Assembly: GCA_024636495.1 (NCBI GenBank)
Contig: JAGXGZ010000035.1
Coordinates: 18,796 to 82,795 of the forward strand
From: Roseobacter sp.
GTDB lineage: Bacteria > Pseudomonadota > Alphaproteobacteria > Rhodobacterales > Rhodobacteraceae
Reading direction: 5' to 3'
DNA length: 64,000 bases
A program made the position numbers and the translations under genes. The notes beneath the pieces were generated by a model. That model searched no databases. It saw nothing but the letters and a program-made list of their open reading frames with translations, and was not told the DNA's origin. Below, piece by piece: positions 1 to 8,534 of this stretch (its first letter is position 1; every line of letters begins with the position of its first letter).

Positions 1-742
1 GGCTGAGCGGACGAACGATATTTTCCACAGCAACTTTGCTTTTCACAAAAAGGGCCGAGATTGCCGAAAGCCCCTGCAACCCAATTTGCCCATTCAGGGA
101 ATTATCAAGACTGTCCGCCGACATCCAAACCCACGTTTGATCATCCCCTTTGACCGCAGGGTCGACAAAAGTCTGATAGGCGATCTCTTGAATATCTACA
201 GTGCCGTCGGCATTTGCAGTGGGGCCAAATTTTTGGACCTGCCCCTCGAAAAGCCCTGTCGCTTTGTTTAATACTCGAACAATCGCGCAGGCTTTGCGTA
301 TCTGGAAACTCACTAACTGACTGGTTTTATCGACCAGCGTTAGCTGGCTCCAACCCGTCGGCGGGACGGCGTGATACCGCGTGTGTTTGGGCAGATCATG
401 GAGCAACCCATCAGCTGGCAAAACCACGTTTAACAGCCCTTGCGTATTGGTCGGCATCGTAGCGCTGACAAGGACTGCATCAACCGTCGCAGCGCTGGCA
501 GCCCCCAAAGAAAGCGTCAGAAAATCCGTGTCCGACCCAGAGACGAAAGCAAGCGCAGCTGGGCCACCATTACCTGTTGTTCCCGGCAAATTGACATGCG
601 CCGGGGGGACGTCATTGCTCCACACCACGATCACATCAGCGATCTGATCGTTTTGCGACGAGTTGTATAATAGCGCGACATACAATTCCCCTTTGGTCAA
701 GGCAGCACATCGGGCGGACTGCCCGCCCTGCAACGTCACCAA
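1..742 (-). CDS. Unrecognised protein, partial; tandem paralogue of the 861-1592 gene, normal start missing
   Basis: The minus frame is open from base 775 to the window edge, about 258 codons, and is colinear with the neighbouring gene at 861-1592. Shared landmarks include PGTT, WSN, GPTAN and WVWM, and both have a D-W-N / N-W-N start region. An in-frame TAG lies at 778-776. No ATG stands where the paralogue starts; the first possible starts are TTG at 742 or GTG at 739. A good Shine-Dalgarno (AGGAGG, 784-779) survives upstream but is too far from both. Compared with the paralogue, about 22 nt between this site and the conserved W-N codons are missing, which removes the start codon. The C-terminus runs at least 20 residues past the paralogue's end. 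No family recognised. It could be a decaying copy or use a non-standard start. Confidence 0.55.
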   Translation of the reverse strand, partial: MVTLQGGQSARCAALTKGELYVALLYNSSQNDQIADVIVVWSNDVPPAHVNLPGTTGNGGPAALAFVSGSDTDFLTLSLGAASAATVDAVLVSATMPTNTQGLLNVVLPADGLLHDLPKHTRYHAVPPTGWSQLTLVDKTSQLVSFQIRKACAIVRVLNKATGLFEGQVQKFGPTANADGTVDIQEIAYQTFVDPAVKGDDQTWVWMSADSLDNSLNGQIGLQGLSAISALFVKSKVAVENIVRPLS

Positions 743-793
743 CCGACCGTCGTTCCAATCAATCGTCGAAGCGTCCTACCTCCTGCATCAGGC

Positions 794-823
794 GATGCCG
801 GGTCCTTGGAGAACCCCGGCATC
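794..823 (-). terminator. Hairpin between the two tandem paralogues
   Basis: A perfect 9-bp stem (GATGCCGGG / CCCGGCATC) with a 12-nt loop lies just downstream of the 861-1592 gene on the minus strand. No T-tract follows, so it may be a weak terminator or an mRNA 3'-end stabiliser rather than a classical rho-independent terminator. Confidence 0.45.
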
Positions 824-860
824 TCCACTTTGCTAATCCTGCAGCGCCGCTATGAACGGA

Positions 861-1592
861 TCAAAGACTTTGCAGTGAGATCGTTGATTTGCTGGAGTTA
901 TCCGGGCTGTCTGCGTTCATCCAAACCCACTGCGTGCCGTCCCCTTGAAGGTTTTCCGTCACCGACTGGATGGTCGCATTCGTTGTAACGACAGCATTCG
1001 CGACATTCGCAGTCGGACCCATTTTCACAATCTGACCATCAAGCAGGCCGTTGCTGGTTTCGTTTACAACGAAAACGGCTGCCTTTGATTGACGGAACTG
1101 AACGGAAATGAACTGCGTCACAGTGCTGACGATGGTCAGTTCATGCCAGCTTGCGGGTGGCACATTGTAATAGCGGCGGTACTTGTCAAATGCATGAGGT
1201 GCCCCGTCAATTGGAAGAAGTTCGTTATCCAATCCAGACGTGTCCGTTGGCATGCTAACGCTGCCTAGCCAAATCTCGACCTGCGCGATCCCGCTGTTAG
1301 TCGGCAAAGACACGGATACCGTCTGAGTGTCGGTTCCGGAAACAAAGCCGACAGACGCACTGCCTGCATTTGCGGTTGTGCCGGGGACGGTGATCTTTAC
1401 GGGCGGCTGGCTGTTTGACCAAATCACGCTGACGGCTGCGTTATTGTCATTCTGAGCAGAGTTATAGACAAACACGCCGTATAGCTGGCCGGGCCTAAGG
1501 GTGGTGCATTGGGCGGTTTCTCCGGCGCGCAATGTGATGCGCTGTCCGCCATTCCAATTTACTGCATTCGCTGAAAGAGCCAGAAAACTCAT
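861..1592 (-). CDS. Unrecognised 243-residue protein, complete tandem paralogue
   Basis: The start is the ATG at 1592, preceded by AAGGAG at good spacing; a longer in-frame extension to 1745 crosses an AT-rich leader and is not supported. No signal peptide or membrane segment is visible. The composition is rich in S, T, N and V with short alternating hydrophobic segments, which suggests all-beta structure, perhaps two beta-sandwich halves (about 1-110 and 120-243). The neighbour at 1-742 is a diverged copy in the same orientation, so the pair arose by tandem duplication. I recognise no family and assign no function. The gene is followed by a hairpin at 794-823. Confidence 0.7.
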   Translation of the reverse strand: MSFLALSANAVNWNGGQRITLRAGETAQCTTLRPGQLYGVFVYNSAQNDNNAAVSVIWSNSQPPVKITVPGTTANAGSASVGFVSGTDTQTVSVSLPTNSGIAQVEIWLGSVSMPTDTSGLDNELLPIDGAPHAFDKYRRYYNVPPASWHELTIVSTVTQFISVQFRQSKAAVFVVNETSNGLLDGQIVKMGPTANVANAVVTTNATIQSVTENLQGDGTQWVWMNADSPDNSSKSTISLQSL

Positions 1593-1884
1593 AGCATTAT
1601 CTCCTTGATTAAAATTTCTTGTCACACGAAAAAAGTTATAAAAAACATGTAGGTAAAAACTAACAGGCACACTAAAACGCGTGACTTCACCGCCCATTAA
1701 ATTCGGGCATGCGTAACTATAGGTTGCATGTTTCGATTCTTTCAAGAAGAAAGATTTAATAAATCACTTGCTTATTGTGAATTAGGTTACGCTAGGTAAG
1801 CTTTTCCGTGTCTGAGCTCAATTAAACATCTGTAATTAAATACGGTTTAAGGCCAAAAGTATTTTCAAACCCTCAAATGATTCG
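1593..1884. other. AT-rich intergenic region
   Basis: About 290 bases between the tandem-paralogue gene and the IalB-type gene's terminator are clearly more AT-rich than the rest of the window, with several A/T runs. It holds no plausible gene. It presumably carries the minus-strand promoter of the 861-1592 gene, but no convincing -35/-10 pair could be singled out. Confidence 0.5.
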
Positions 1885-1921
1885 CTGAAAAACAAAAAGG
1901 TCCCGCCTGTGGCGAGACCTT
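1885..1921 (-). terminator. Rho-independent terminator of the IalB-family gene
   Basis: On the minus strand an 11-bp stem with one mismatch (arms 1911-1921 and 1897-1907, loop 1908-1910) is followed by a T-rich tract, TTTTTGTTTTT. It lies about 20 nt past the stop codon of the 1942-2472 gene. Confidence 0.85.
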
Positions 1922-1941
1922 GAACACCGATAAAAGTCGTA

Positions 1942-2472
1942 TCAGCCGCCGCAGCGCTTTGCCGCATCTTCAACCGATGCAGTGAATCCCAAAAGCGAAA
2001 ACGTGTCTTTCGTCTGCGTGCCACGACCAGATCGACCAGTCAGAACCGCATCGGCACCACGCTTCATCGCGGTAATGATCTTGGTGTCGTCATCCGCGGT
2101 CGCCGGCCATGCCCACTCACCTTCGGTAAATAATTCAAAGGTGGTCCCGCTGATATTCATGTTGACCGTGGACCCGGAAGCAAAGGGATAGCCACCCGTA
2201 AACGCAACCTGCCCCTTGGCACCCGCACTTGGACGGTAGAACACCATCAACAGCGTCTGGCCACGGTTAACAGCAACGACGCGGCCATCGCGGGAATTTA
2301 CGCTCGACTTCGGCGTCGACACACCCCAGCATTCAGTTGGATTGTCCTCGACAAAGACGCTCCAATCCGTCTCTGCACCGACGCGGTTTGTGCTTTGCGC
2401 CTGCGCCCAGGCACCGCCCGCAGCAAGCCCTGTAATTGCAGCTGCCAAACCAATTATCTTAAAATTCATCAT
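1942..2472 (-). CDS. IalB-family (invasion-associated locus B) secreted protein
   Basis: A 176-residue protein with a clear Sec signal peptide: basic start, hydrophobic core of about residues 5-20, and likely cleavage after A-W-A near residue 23. The mature part has the W-x-V-F ... E-C-W start, a central R-G-x-T-x-L-M-V-F strand and a late K-R-C-G-G end that I associate with the IalB family (PF06776). The pair of distant cysteines (about 48 and 174) could form a disulfide. The family is periplasmic and was named after Bartonella invasion; in free-living Rhodobacteraceae its role is unclear. The second ATG, at codon 2, is an equally possible start. It is a single gene followed by its own terminator. 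Confidence 0.75.
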   Translation of the reverse strand: MMNFKIIGLAAAITGLAAGGAWAQAQSTNRVGAETDWSVFVEDNPTECWGVSTPKSSVNSRDGRVVAVNRGQTLLMVFYRPSAGAKGQVAFTGGYPFASGSTVNMNISGTTFELFTEGEWAWPATADDDTKIITAMKRGADAVLTGRSGRGTQTKDTFSLLGFTASVEDAAKRCGG

Positions 2473-2648
2473 CTACCTGGGCCTCCAGCCGCCATTATCC
2501 TCAACATTCTCACCAACTCCTCTGGCTGCCTTTCGGGAGGCGCTCTTTTAAAGGACCTGTATTTCTCTCGACAACAAGCATAATAACGCCAAACACGCGA
2601 CCTGCGAAACCCTGATTGGCAGGAATTCGCCCAAGAAAAGGATGAAAC

Positions 2649-3629
2649 ATGATCCAACCAGCCCCCTTTGCGGAAATTTGGCGCGGCGCTTTCCTTGAAA
2701 GTGTGCATTCGGGCCATGCTGTTGTGTGCGATGACAGCGGTCAAATCGTAGAGGCTTGGGGCGATCCAGAGAAAGTTGTTCTGCCGCGGTCCTCGGCAAA
2801 GATGATCCAGGCCCTGCCCCTCATCCGATCAGGTGCGGCTGACGCGGCGGGCCTGCGCCCGCAACATCTTGCCTTGGCCTGCGCATCACATCAGGCCGCT
2901 GAACTGCATACAGGGATCGTTGGGCAATGGCTTGAGAACTTGGGGCTTTCCGACAGCGATTTTCGCTGTGGCCCTGCCGTTCCGGGCGATATAGCTGCCC
3001 GCGATGCGCTGATCATCGCGCATGAACAGCCTTGCCAGATCCACCATGAATGCTCCGGCAAACACGCCGGCTTTTTAACGGTGAACAAGCATCTTGGCGG
3101 GGGCACCGATTACGAAAAGCCTGATCACCCCGTCCAAAAGGCCTGCCTTGAAGCGCTTGAGGATGTCACGGGTTACACATCTCCGGGCTACGGGATTGAC
3201 GGCTGCTCTGTGCCGAACTTTGCAACATCCCTTCACGGTATGGCGCGCGCGATGGCGCATTTCGCAGCCGCGCCCGAAGGCTCTGCCGAAGCGCGCTTGC
3301 ATCAGGCCATGCGCCTGCATCCCGAACTGGTCGCCGGTGAAACCCGCGCCTGTACCGATCTCATGCGCGCGATGAACGGCAAGGTTGCGATCAAAACCGG
3401 TGCCGAAGGTTTCTTTGTCGCGATCCTGCCAGAACAAAAAATCGGCGTTGCACTCAAAGCTTCTTGCGGCACAGGCCGCGCAGCCAGCTGTGCAATCGCA
3501 TCGATCCTTGTCAAACTGGGTGCATTGGATGCCAACCACCCCGAGGCCCTGAAATACCGCAACGCCCCTATCGTCAATCGCCGCGGCATTATTACAGGCA
3601 CCCTAAAGCCGGCCGCGACCTTCGGCTAA
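2649..3629 (+). CDS. L-asparaginase, Rhizobium etli ReAV-like (class 3) type
   Basis: It hydrolyses L-asparagine to aspartate and ammonia in the cytoplasm. The 326-residue protein carries the signature of the Rhizobium-type asparaginase family (PF06089), unrelated to E. coli AnsA/AnsB. Key residues sit at the positions described for R. etli ReAV: Ser48 and Lys51 in S-S-A-K, Ser80 in A-S-H, and Cys135/Lys138 in E-C-S-G-K-H, where the cysteine helps bind zinc. A later Cys lies in the G-C-S-V-P motif. The ATG at 2649 has AAGGA upstream. The gene is convergent with serB, and a repeat-element hairpin lies between them. Confidence 0.9.
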   Translation: MIQPAPFAEIWRGAFLESVHSGHAVVCDDSGQIVEAWGDPEKVVLPRSSAKMIQALPLIRSGAADAAGLRPQHLALACASHQAAELHTGIVGQWLENLGLSDSDFRCGPAVPGDIAARDALIIAHEQPCQIHHECSGKHAGFLTVNKHLGGGTDYEKPDHPVQKACLEALEDVTGYTSPGYGIDGCSVPNFATSLHGMARAMAHFAAAPEGSAEARLHQAMRLHPELVAGETRACTDLMRAMNGKVAIKTGAEGFFVAILPEQKIGVALKASCGTGRAASCAIASILVKLGALDANHPEALKYRNAPIVNRRGIITGTLKPAATFG

Positions 3630-3647
3630 AAACCAAGCTGTCCCATG

Positions 3648-3694
3648 TTCCAAATGGATGAAAATCCCGGGGTATGGGGCAGCGCCCCATGCAC
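3648..3694 (+). repeat. Dispersed 3'-end repeat, copy 1
   Basis: It begins 18 nt after the asparaginase stop codon. The core is a TTCCAAATGGA...AAAATCCCGGGG block followed by a 7-bp hairpin (ATGGGGC at 3674-3680, GCCCCAT at 3684-3690). It shares the block with copies at 8465-8534 and 11473-11527, and in all three cases it lies at a gene's 3' end in the gene's own orientation. It probably acts as a terminator or mRNA 3' stabiliser. Confidence 0.65.
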
Positions 3695-3703
3695 CTTTCG
3701 TCC

Positions 3704-4585
3704 CTAACTCACAAAATCGTCTTTTGCATAACCCTGAACATACAAAAGCGCCGTGAGATCACCAAAATTGATCCGCACGTCACATTCCGCAGCTACGGCT
3801 GGCTTGGCATGTAGCGCCACACCCATGCCAGCCCGGTGCAACATCCCCAGATCATTCGCCCCGTCACCAACTGCGATTACATCGGCCTCAGCCAGTCCCA
3901 ACCGCGACGTTATTTCTTCCAGTGCATCAACCTTGGCCTGTTTGCCCAAGATCGGGGTGCCCACCTGACCTGTCAGCTTTCCATCCGCAACCAGCAACGT
4001 ATTTGCACGATTCTCGTCAAAGCCCAACTCAGCTGAAACAGCCGCCGTAAACGCAGTAAATCCGCCGGAAACCAATGCGGCATAGGCACCGTTTGCTTTC
4101 ATTGTTGCCAACAGTGTTTTACCGCCGGGCATATGCGTAATCCGCTGCACCAGAACGCGCCCGATCACGGCTTGGTCCAGCCCCTCAAGAAGGCCCACAC
4201 GTTCGCGCAACGCCGCTTCAAAATCCAGCTCACCGTTCATTGCCCGCGCGGTGATATCCTTGACACGGTCCCCGACACCCGCTTCATCGGCCAGCTCGTC
4301 AATGCATTCCTGCTGGATCATCGTGCTGTCCATATCCGCCAAAAGCATCTTCTTGCGACGTCCCTCTGACGGCACGATCACCAGATCAACGCCCATCCCC
4401 TGACATTCTGCCCAAATATCCCACTGATTGCCGGGCATCCGCTTCATGTTAAAGGTTGCTGCCTCATCCGGTGCCAACCAAAACGCATCGCCACCGCCCC
4501 AGGCATTGCGCAAGCTATCCACCAGCGCCGCATCCAAGTGGGGTTTGGTGGGAGAAGTTAACAAAGTCACACTATGCATCGTCAT
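3704..4585 (-). CDS. serB: Phosphoserine phosphatase SerB
   Basis: Last step of serine synthesis: phosphoserine to serine plus phosphate. It is a HAD-superfamily enzyme, 293 residues when started at the ATG at 4585; the longer reading to 4855 would run into the serC start and adds no conserved sequence. Motif I is D-M-D-S-T (residues 84-88, nucleophile Asp84), motif II the S in V-S-G-G-F, and motif IV G-D-G-A-N-D near the C-terminus. The first about 75 residues form the ACT-like N-terminal region typical of the long SerB form. It is divergent from serC-serA, so all three serine-pathway genes sit together around one 150-bp intergenic region. Confidence 0.93.
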   Translation of the reverse strand: MTMHSVTLLTSPTKPHLDAALVDSLRNAWGGGDAFWLAPDEAATFNMKRMPGNQWDIWAECQGMGVDLVIVPSEGRRKKMLLADMDSTMIQQECIDELADEAGVGDRVKDITARAMNGELDFEAALRERVGLLEGLDQAVIGRVLVQRITHMPGGKTLLATMKANGAYAALVSGGFTAFTAAVSAELGFDENRANTLLVADGKLTGQVGTPILGKQAKVDALEEITSRLGLAEADVIAVGDGANDLGMLHRAGMGVALHAKPAVAAECDVRINFGDLTALLYVQGYAKDDFVS

Positions 4586-4735
4586 GTTTCCGATCCGCGC
4601 CAAGGCTGTCGTAAAAAGCAATTCAAGCGGCGTTCTAGCGCCATTTTCCCGCTTGTGCCAGACCACGCAGACGTCTAGGAGCAGCGGTGGGACACCCATC
4701 CCCAACGATGGGCGCTTATCTGAAAGGGTAGCATA

Positions 4736-5875
4736 ATGGCTATTACGACACCCACAACGCGACCAGTAAACCCGCGTTTTTCCTCTGGCCCCTGCGCCAA
4801 ACCCCCCGCATATGATCTGGCCAAGCTGGCAAGCGCACCCTTGGGCCGCAGCCACCGCGCTGCCCCCGGCAAAGCCAAACTGCTTGCCGCGATCGAGACC
4901 ACGCGCGAGATACTCGGCGTGCCTGCGGATTACAAAATCGGCATCGTGCCTGCGTCAGATACAGGCGCCTACGAGATGGCCATGTGGACCATGCTGGGCG
5001 AACGCCCCGCTGAGATGGTCGCGTGGGAATCATTCGGCGCTGGCTGGGTGACGGATGCTGTTAAACAGCTTAAAATCGAACATACCGTCCACACCGCTGA
5101 CTATGGTCAGATCGTGGATATGGCGTCGCTCAACTATGACAACGACGTGTGCTTTACGTGGAACGGCACCACATCCGGTGTGCGCGTGCCCACGGGTGAT
5201 GTTATCCCTGCAGATCGCAAGGGCCTGACCCTGTGCGACGCGACATCTGCTGCCTTCGCCATGGACCTGCCATGGGACAAGCTGGATGTGACCACCTTCA
5301 GCTGGCAGAAAGTTCTAGGCGGCGAAGCGGCGCATGGCATGTTGATCCTCAGCCCGCGCGCAGTGGAACGTCTTGAAAACTACACACCTGCATGGCCCCT
5401 GCCCAAGATTTTCCGCCTCACCAAGGGTGGCAAACTGATCGACGGCATCTTTAAGGGTGAAACTATCAACACACCTTCGATGCTTTGCGTCGAAGATTAT
5501 TTGCTCGCGCTGGACTGGGCGAAATCCGTGGGCGGCCTGCAAGGTCTGATCGCGCGAGCTGACGCAAATACTGCTGCGATTGCCCAGTTTGTTGAAGACC
5601 ATGACTGGATCGATTTTCTTGCGGCAGATCCTGCGACACGGTCGAACACATCGGTCTGCCTTAAATTCTCTGATGATCGCATCGCTGATGGCGCTGCCTT
5701 TGCCAAAGCCATCGCCAAACGGCTTGAAACCGAAGATGTCGCCTTGGATGTCGGTGCCTACCGCGATGCCCCTCCGGGCCTGCGGATCTGGTGCGGCGGC
5801 ACGGTCGAAACCTCGGATATAGAGGCGATGTTGCCGTGGCTTGCTTGGGCCTTTGAAGCCGAAATCAACGCCTGA
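4736..5875 (+). CDS. serC: Phosphoserine aminotransferase SerC
   Basis: Converts 3-phosphohydroxypyruvate and glutamate to phosphoserine and 2-oxoglutarate, using PLP. The 379-residue protein has the class-V aminotransferase layout: a substrate-binding N-terminal stretch (N-P-R-F-S-S-G-P), a W-N-G-T-T-S-G-V loop near 142-149, the D-A-T-S-A phosphate-binding segment near 168-172, and the PLP lysine in S-W-Q-K (Lys192). This is the alphaproteobacterial form, longer than the E. coli enzyme. It starts 150 bp from the divergent serB start. serA follows after 97 bp that hold a long inverted repeat, so the two may be one operon with a processing or attenuation site. Confidence 0.93.
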   Translation: MAITTPTTRPVNPRFSSGPCAKPPAYDLAKLASAPLGRSHRAAPGKAKLLAAIETTREILGVPADYKIGIVPASDTGAYEMAMWTMLGERPAEMVAWESFGAGWVTDAVKQLKIEHTVHTADYGQIVDMASLNYDNDVCFTWNGTTSGVRVPTGDVIPADRKGLTLCDATSAAFAMDLPWDKLDVTTFSWQKVLGGEAAHGMLILSPRAVERLENYTPAWPLPKIFRLTKGGKLIDGIFKGETINTPSMLCVEDYLLALDWAKSVGGLQGLIARADANTAAIAQFVEDHDWIDFLAADPATRSNTSVCLKFSDDRIADGAAFAKAIAKRLETEDVALDVGAYRDAPPGLRIWCGGTVETSDIEAMLPWLAWAFEAEINA

Positions 5876-5880
5876 AATTT

Positions 5881-5935
5881 GCGTGGGTTAGCACCCACCC
5901 TACCGGCTTTGCGTAGGGTGGGTGACAACCCACGC
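5881..5935. repeat. Long inverted repeat between serC and serA
   Basis: Arms of about 23 nt (5881-5903 and about 5913-5935) begin with GCGTGGGTT and contain ACCCACCCTAC / GTAGGGTGGGT, with only a short internal mismatch; the loop is about 9 nt. There is no T-tract. It resembles REP-type intergenic palindromes and could be an mRNA-stability element separating serC from serA, or a mobile palindrome. Confidence 0.7.
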
Positions 5936-5972
5936 GTCCCCCCACGTCTATTCAAAAAAAGGAGCGCCAAAC

Positions 5973-7568
5973 ATGGCCCCCAAAGTTCTCATTTCCGACA
6001 GCCTGTCCGAAGCCGCCGTTCAAATTTTCAAAGACCGTGGGATCGAGGTCGATTTCCAGCCCAATCTGGGCAAGGACAAAGAAAAACTGGCCGCCATCAT
6101 TGGTGACTATGATGGCCTTGCAATCCGCTCGGCGACCAAAGTGACCGAAGCGATCCTTGCCAACGCAACCAACCTCAAGGTTATCGCCCGCGCAGGTATC
6201 GGCACCGACAACATCGACAAAGACGCCGCATCGAAAAAGGGTGTGATCGTCATGAACACGCCTTTCGGCAACATGATCACCACAGCTGAACATGCCATCG
6301 CGATGATGTTCGCCGTCGCGCGCCAAATCCCCGAAGCGTCGGCATCCACCCATGCTGGCAAATGGGAAAAGTCGAAATTCATGGGGGTCGAGCTGACCGG
6401 CAAGACCCTTGGCGTGATCGGCGCGGGCAACATAGGTGGCATCGTCTGCGACCGTGCGCGCGGCCTGAAAATGAAGGTTGTCGCCTATGACCCCTTCTTG
6501 GGCGAAGAAAAGGCCAAGAAAATGGGCGTCGAAAAGGTCGAACTTGACGATCTGCTGGCCCGCGCCGATTTCATTACGTTACACGTGCCTTACACCGAAC
6601 AAACTGCCAATATCCTGTCCAAGGAAGCCTTGGCCAAGACCAAGAAGGGCGTGCGCATCATCAACTGTGCCCGCGGTGGTCTGGTCGACGAAGAAGCGCT
6701 CGCCGAAGCGCTGAAATCCGGCCACGTCGCTGGCGCTGCCTTTGACGTGTTCAAGGAAGAGCCCGCAACCGAGAACGTGTTGTTCGGCCTGCCAAACGTG
6801 GTTTGCACGCCGCACCTTGGGGCCGCAACCACCGAGGCACAGGAAAACGTGGCCCTGCAAGTGGCTGAACAGATGTCCGACTACCTGCTGACGGGTGCCG
6901 TCAGCAACGCGTTGAACATGCCATCTGTGACCGCAGAAGAGGCCAAGATCATGGGCCCATGGATCACCCTTTCGGGGCATCTGGGTTCCTTTATCGGCCA
7001 GATGACGGACGAACCGATCAAGGCGATTAATATCCTTTATGACGGCCAAGTCTCGCAGATGAACCTGAACGCGCTGAACTGCGCTGTTGTTGCGGGCATT
7101 ATGAAACGTGCCAACCCTGACGTGAACATGGTCAGCGCGCCCGTTGTTGCCCGTGAAAAGGGCATCCAGATCAGCACCACGAACCAAGACAAATCCGGCG
7201 TCTTCGACGGCTATGTCAAGGTAACAGTCGTCACGGCCAAGCGCGAGCGGTCCATCGCGGGCACGGTGTTCTCGGACGGCAAACCGCGTTTCATCCAGAT
7301 CAAAGGTATCAACATCGACGCCGAAATCGGTGCGCATATGCTGTACACAACCAACGAAGACGTCCCTGGCATCATCGGTACCTTGGGCCAAACACTGGGT
7401 GCCAATGGCGTAAACATCGCTAACTTTACGCTGGGCCGTTCTGTCGCCAAAGGCGAGGCGATTGCCCTGCTTTACGTCGATGACGAAGTGCCAGATGCAG
7501 CGATCAAACAACTGCAAGACACAGGTCTTTTCACTCAGGTTAAAGAGCTGGCATTCGACGTCGCCTAA
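5973..7568 (+). CDS. serA: D-3-phosphoglycerate dehydrogenase SerA
   Basis: First committed step of serine synthesis: oxidises 3-phosphoglycerate with NAD. The start is the ATG at 5973 with GGAG upstream, giving 531 residues, the usual length of the long type-1 SerA. Order of domains: substrate-binding N-terminal part, Rossmann NAD domain (G-V-I-G-A-G-N-I-G-G near 145-155), catalytic Arg/Glu/His residues (the His in C-T-P-H-L-G near 285), an intervening ASB domain (about 320-450), and a C-terminal ACT domain (about 455-530) that in this family senses serine. It pairs with serC just upstream and ends at a strong terminator. Confidence 0.95.
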   Translation: MAPKVLISDSLSEAAVQIFKDRGIEVDFQPNLGKDKEKLAAIIGDYDGLAIRSATKVTEAILANATNLKVIARAGIGTDNIDKDAASKKGVIVMNTPFGNMITTAEHAIAMMFAVARQIPEASASTHAGKWEKSKFMGVELTGKTLGVIGAGNIGGIVCDRARGLKMKVVAYDPFLGEEKAKKMGVEKVELDDLLARADFITLHVPYTEQTANILSKEALAKTKKGVRIINCARGGLVDEEALAEALKSGHVAGAAFDVFKEEPATENVLFGLPNVVCTPHLGAATTEAQENVALQVAEQMSDYLLTGAVSNALNMPSVTAEEAKIMGPWITLSGHLGSFIGQMTDEPIKAINILYDGQVSQMNLNALNCAVVAGIMKRANPDVNMVSAPVVAREKGIQISTTNQDKSGVFDGYVKVTVVTAKRERSIAGTVFSDGKPRFIQIKGINIDAEIGAHMLYTTNEDVPGIIGTLGQTLGANGVNIANFTLGRSVAKGEAIALLYVDDEVPDAAIKQLQDTGLFTQVKELAFDVA

Positions 7569-7590
7569 AACCCCGACTATAAAAACATCA

Positions 7591-7616
7591 AAGCGTCCCC
7601 TAGTGGGGCGCTTTTT
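7591..7616 (+). terminator. Rho-independent terminator after serA
   Basis: The stem AAGCG(T)CCCC / GGGGCGCTT has a TAGT loop, a single bulged T and a following T-run (7612-7616). It lies 22 nt past the serA stop. Confidence 0.88.
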
Positions 7617-7727
7617 GCGTTCAGGCAGGCTCATGGTCGCTTGTTTGTGGCGCAAAAGGCATCGCCCTGCCTTCCCCTTTGGGCCATGTTCAGGCATTCT
7701 AGACCAAGCAGAAAAGGAAAACTCCTC

Positions 7728-8456
7728 ATGTCCACGCCCATCTATGCCGTTGGCGACATCCACGGCCAGCTTGATGATCTTCACCGCGTACTGAGGCTGA
7801 TCGAAGCCGACGGCGGCAAAGACGCAGAAGTGGTGTTCCTGGGGGATTACGTGGATCGCGGCCCGGACAGCAAAGGCGTGATTGATCTGCTGATGAACGG
7901 CATCGCGGAGGGGCGCAACTGGACGGCAATCCGGGGCAACCACGACCGCTATTTCACGCGGTTTCTGGATGATCAAACCGTCTATGATCCGGCCACGCGG
8001 TCCGACCTGTTTTGGATGAACCCCAGGCTTGGTGGCGATAAAACGCTACTGTCCTATGGTGTCACCGGCGAAGATTATGCGCCCGTTGATCCAATACACG
8101 AGGCAGCCCTTGACGCCGTACCCCAATCGCATCGTGACTTCTTGGACAATCTGCCAAACATGCATACGACGGATCATCTGATCTTTGTTCATGCTGGCCT
8201 ACGCAAGGATGTCGCCCTGCAGGATCAAGTCGAGGATGATCTGATCTGGATCAGGGGTGACTGGCTGACAGAACATCATGATTTTGGCCGCATCGTGGTG
8301 CATGGGCACACCGCCATAGACTATCCCGAACACTACGGATACCGCGTGAACCTTGACGCCGGTGCGGGATATTTCAAACCCCTACAGGCAGCCGTTTTCG
8401 AAGGCCAAGAGGCTCATGTCATCTCTGACAACGGGCGCGTGCCGCTCCGCCCCTGA
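7728..8456 (+). CDS. PPP-family serine/threonine metallophosphatase
   Basis: A 242-residue calcineurin-like phosphoesterase with all metal-binding motifs of the PPP family in order: G-D-I-H-G-Q near the N-terminus, G-D-Y-V-D-R-G about 35 residues later, G-N-H-D near residue 75, H-A-G, and V-H-G-H-T near residue 200. Two divalent metals are expected. Possible substrates are phosphoproteins or dinucleoside polyphosphates (ApaH/PrpE-like); sequence does not decide between them. The start at 7728 is preceded by AAAAGGAAAA; a longer frame reaching back to 7641 is unsupported. It is a stand-alone gene after the serA terminator, followed by a repeat-element hairpin. Confidence 0.85.
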   Translation: MSTPIYAVGDIHGQLDDLHRVLRLIEADGGKDAEVVFLGDYVDRGPDSKGVIDLLMNGIAEGRNWTAIRGNHDRYFTRFLDDQTVYDPATRSDLFWMNPRLGGDKTLLSYGVTGEDYAPVDPIHEAALDAVPQSHRDFLDNLPNMHTTDHLIFVHAGLRKDVALQDQVEDDLIWIRGDWLTEHHDFGRIVVHGHTAIDYPEHYGYRVNLDAGAGYFKPLQAAVFEGQEAHVISDNGRVPLRP

Positions 8457-8464
8457 TCCGTCTA

Positions 8465-8534
8465 TTCCAAATGGACTAAAATCCCGGGGGTGGCCCGGCT
8501 TTGCCGGGACGGGGGCTGGCCCCCCTAAACCCCC
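8465..8534 (+). repeat. Dispersed 3'-end repeat, copy 2
   Basis: It starts 8 nt after the phosphatase stop with ATTCCAAATGGACTAAAA, then ATCCCGGGGG, followed by two GC-rich hairpins (CCCGGC-TTT-GCCGGG and GGGGGC-TGG-CCCCCC). It overlaps the 3' end of tdh by about 10 nt. The CCCGGGGGTGGCC and GGGGGCTGGCCCCCCT blocks are almost repeated inside bchB at 50166-50223. Confidence 0.65.

Noticed and set aside
21..29. TTTTCCACA, a DnaA-box-like 9-mer
   Set aside because: It is a single match inside the partial coding frame at the window edge, far from dnaA, with no neighbouring boxes.
6579..7976. A 465-codon minus-strand frame opposite serA
   Set aside because: It crosses the serA terminator and the phosphatase start; it is a GC-rich shadow with no recognisable motifs, whereas serA is complete.
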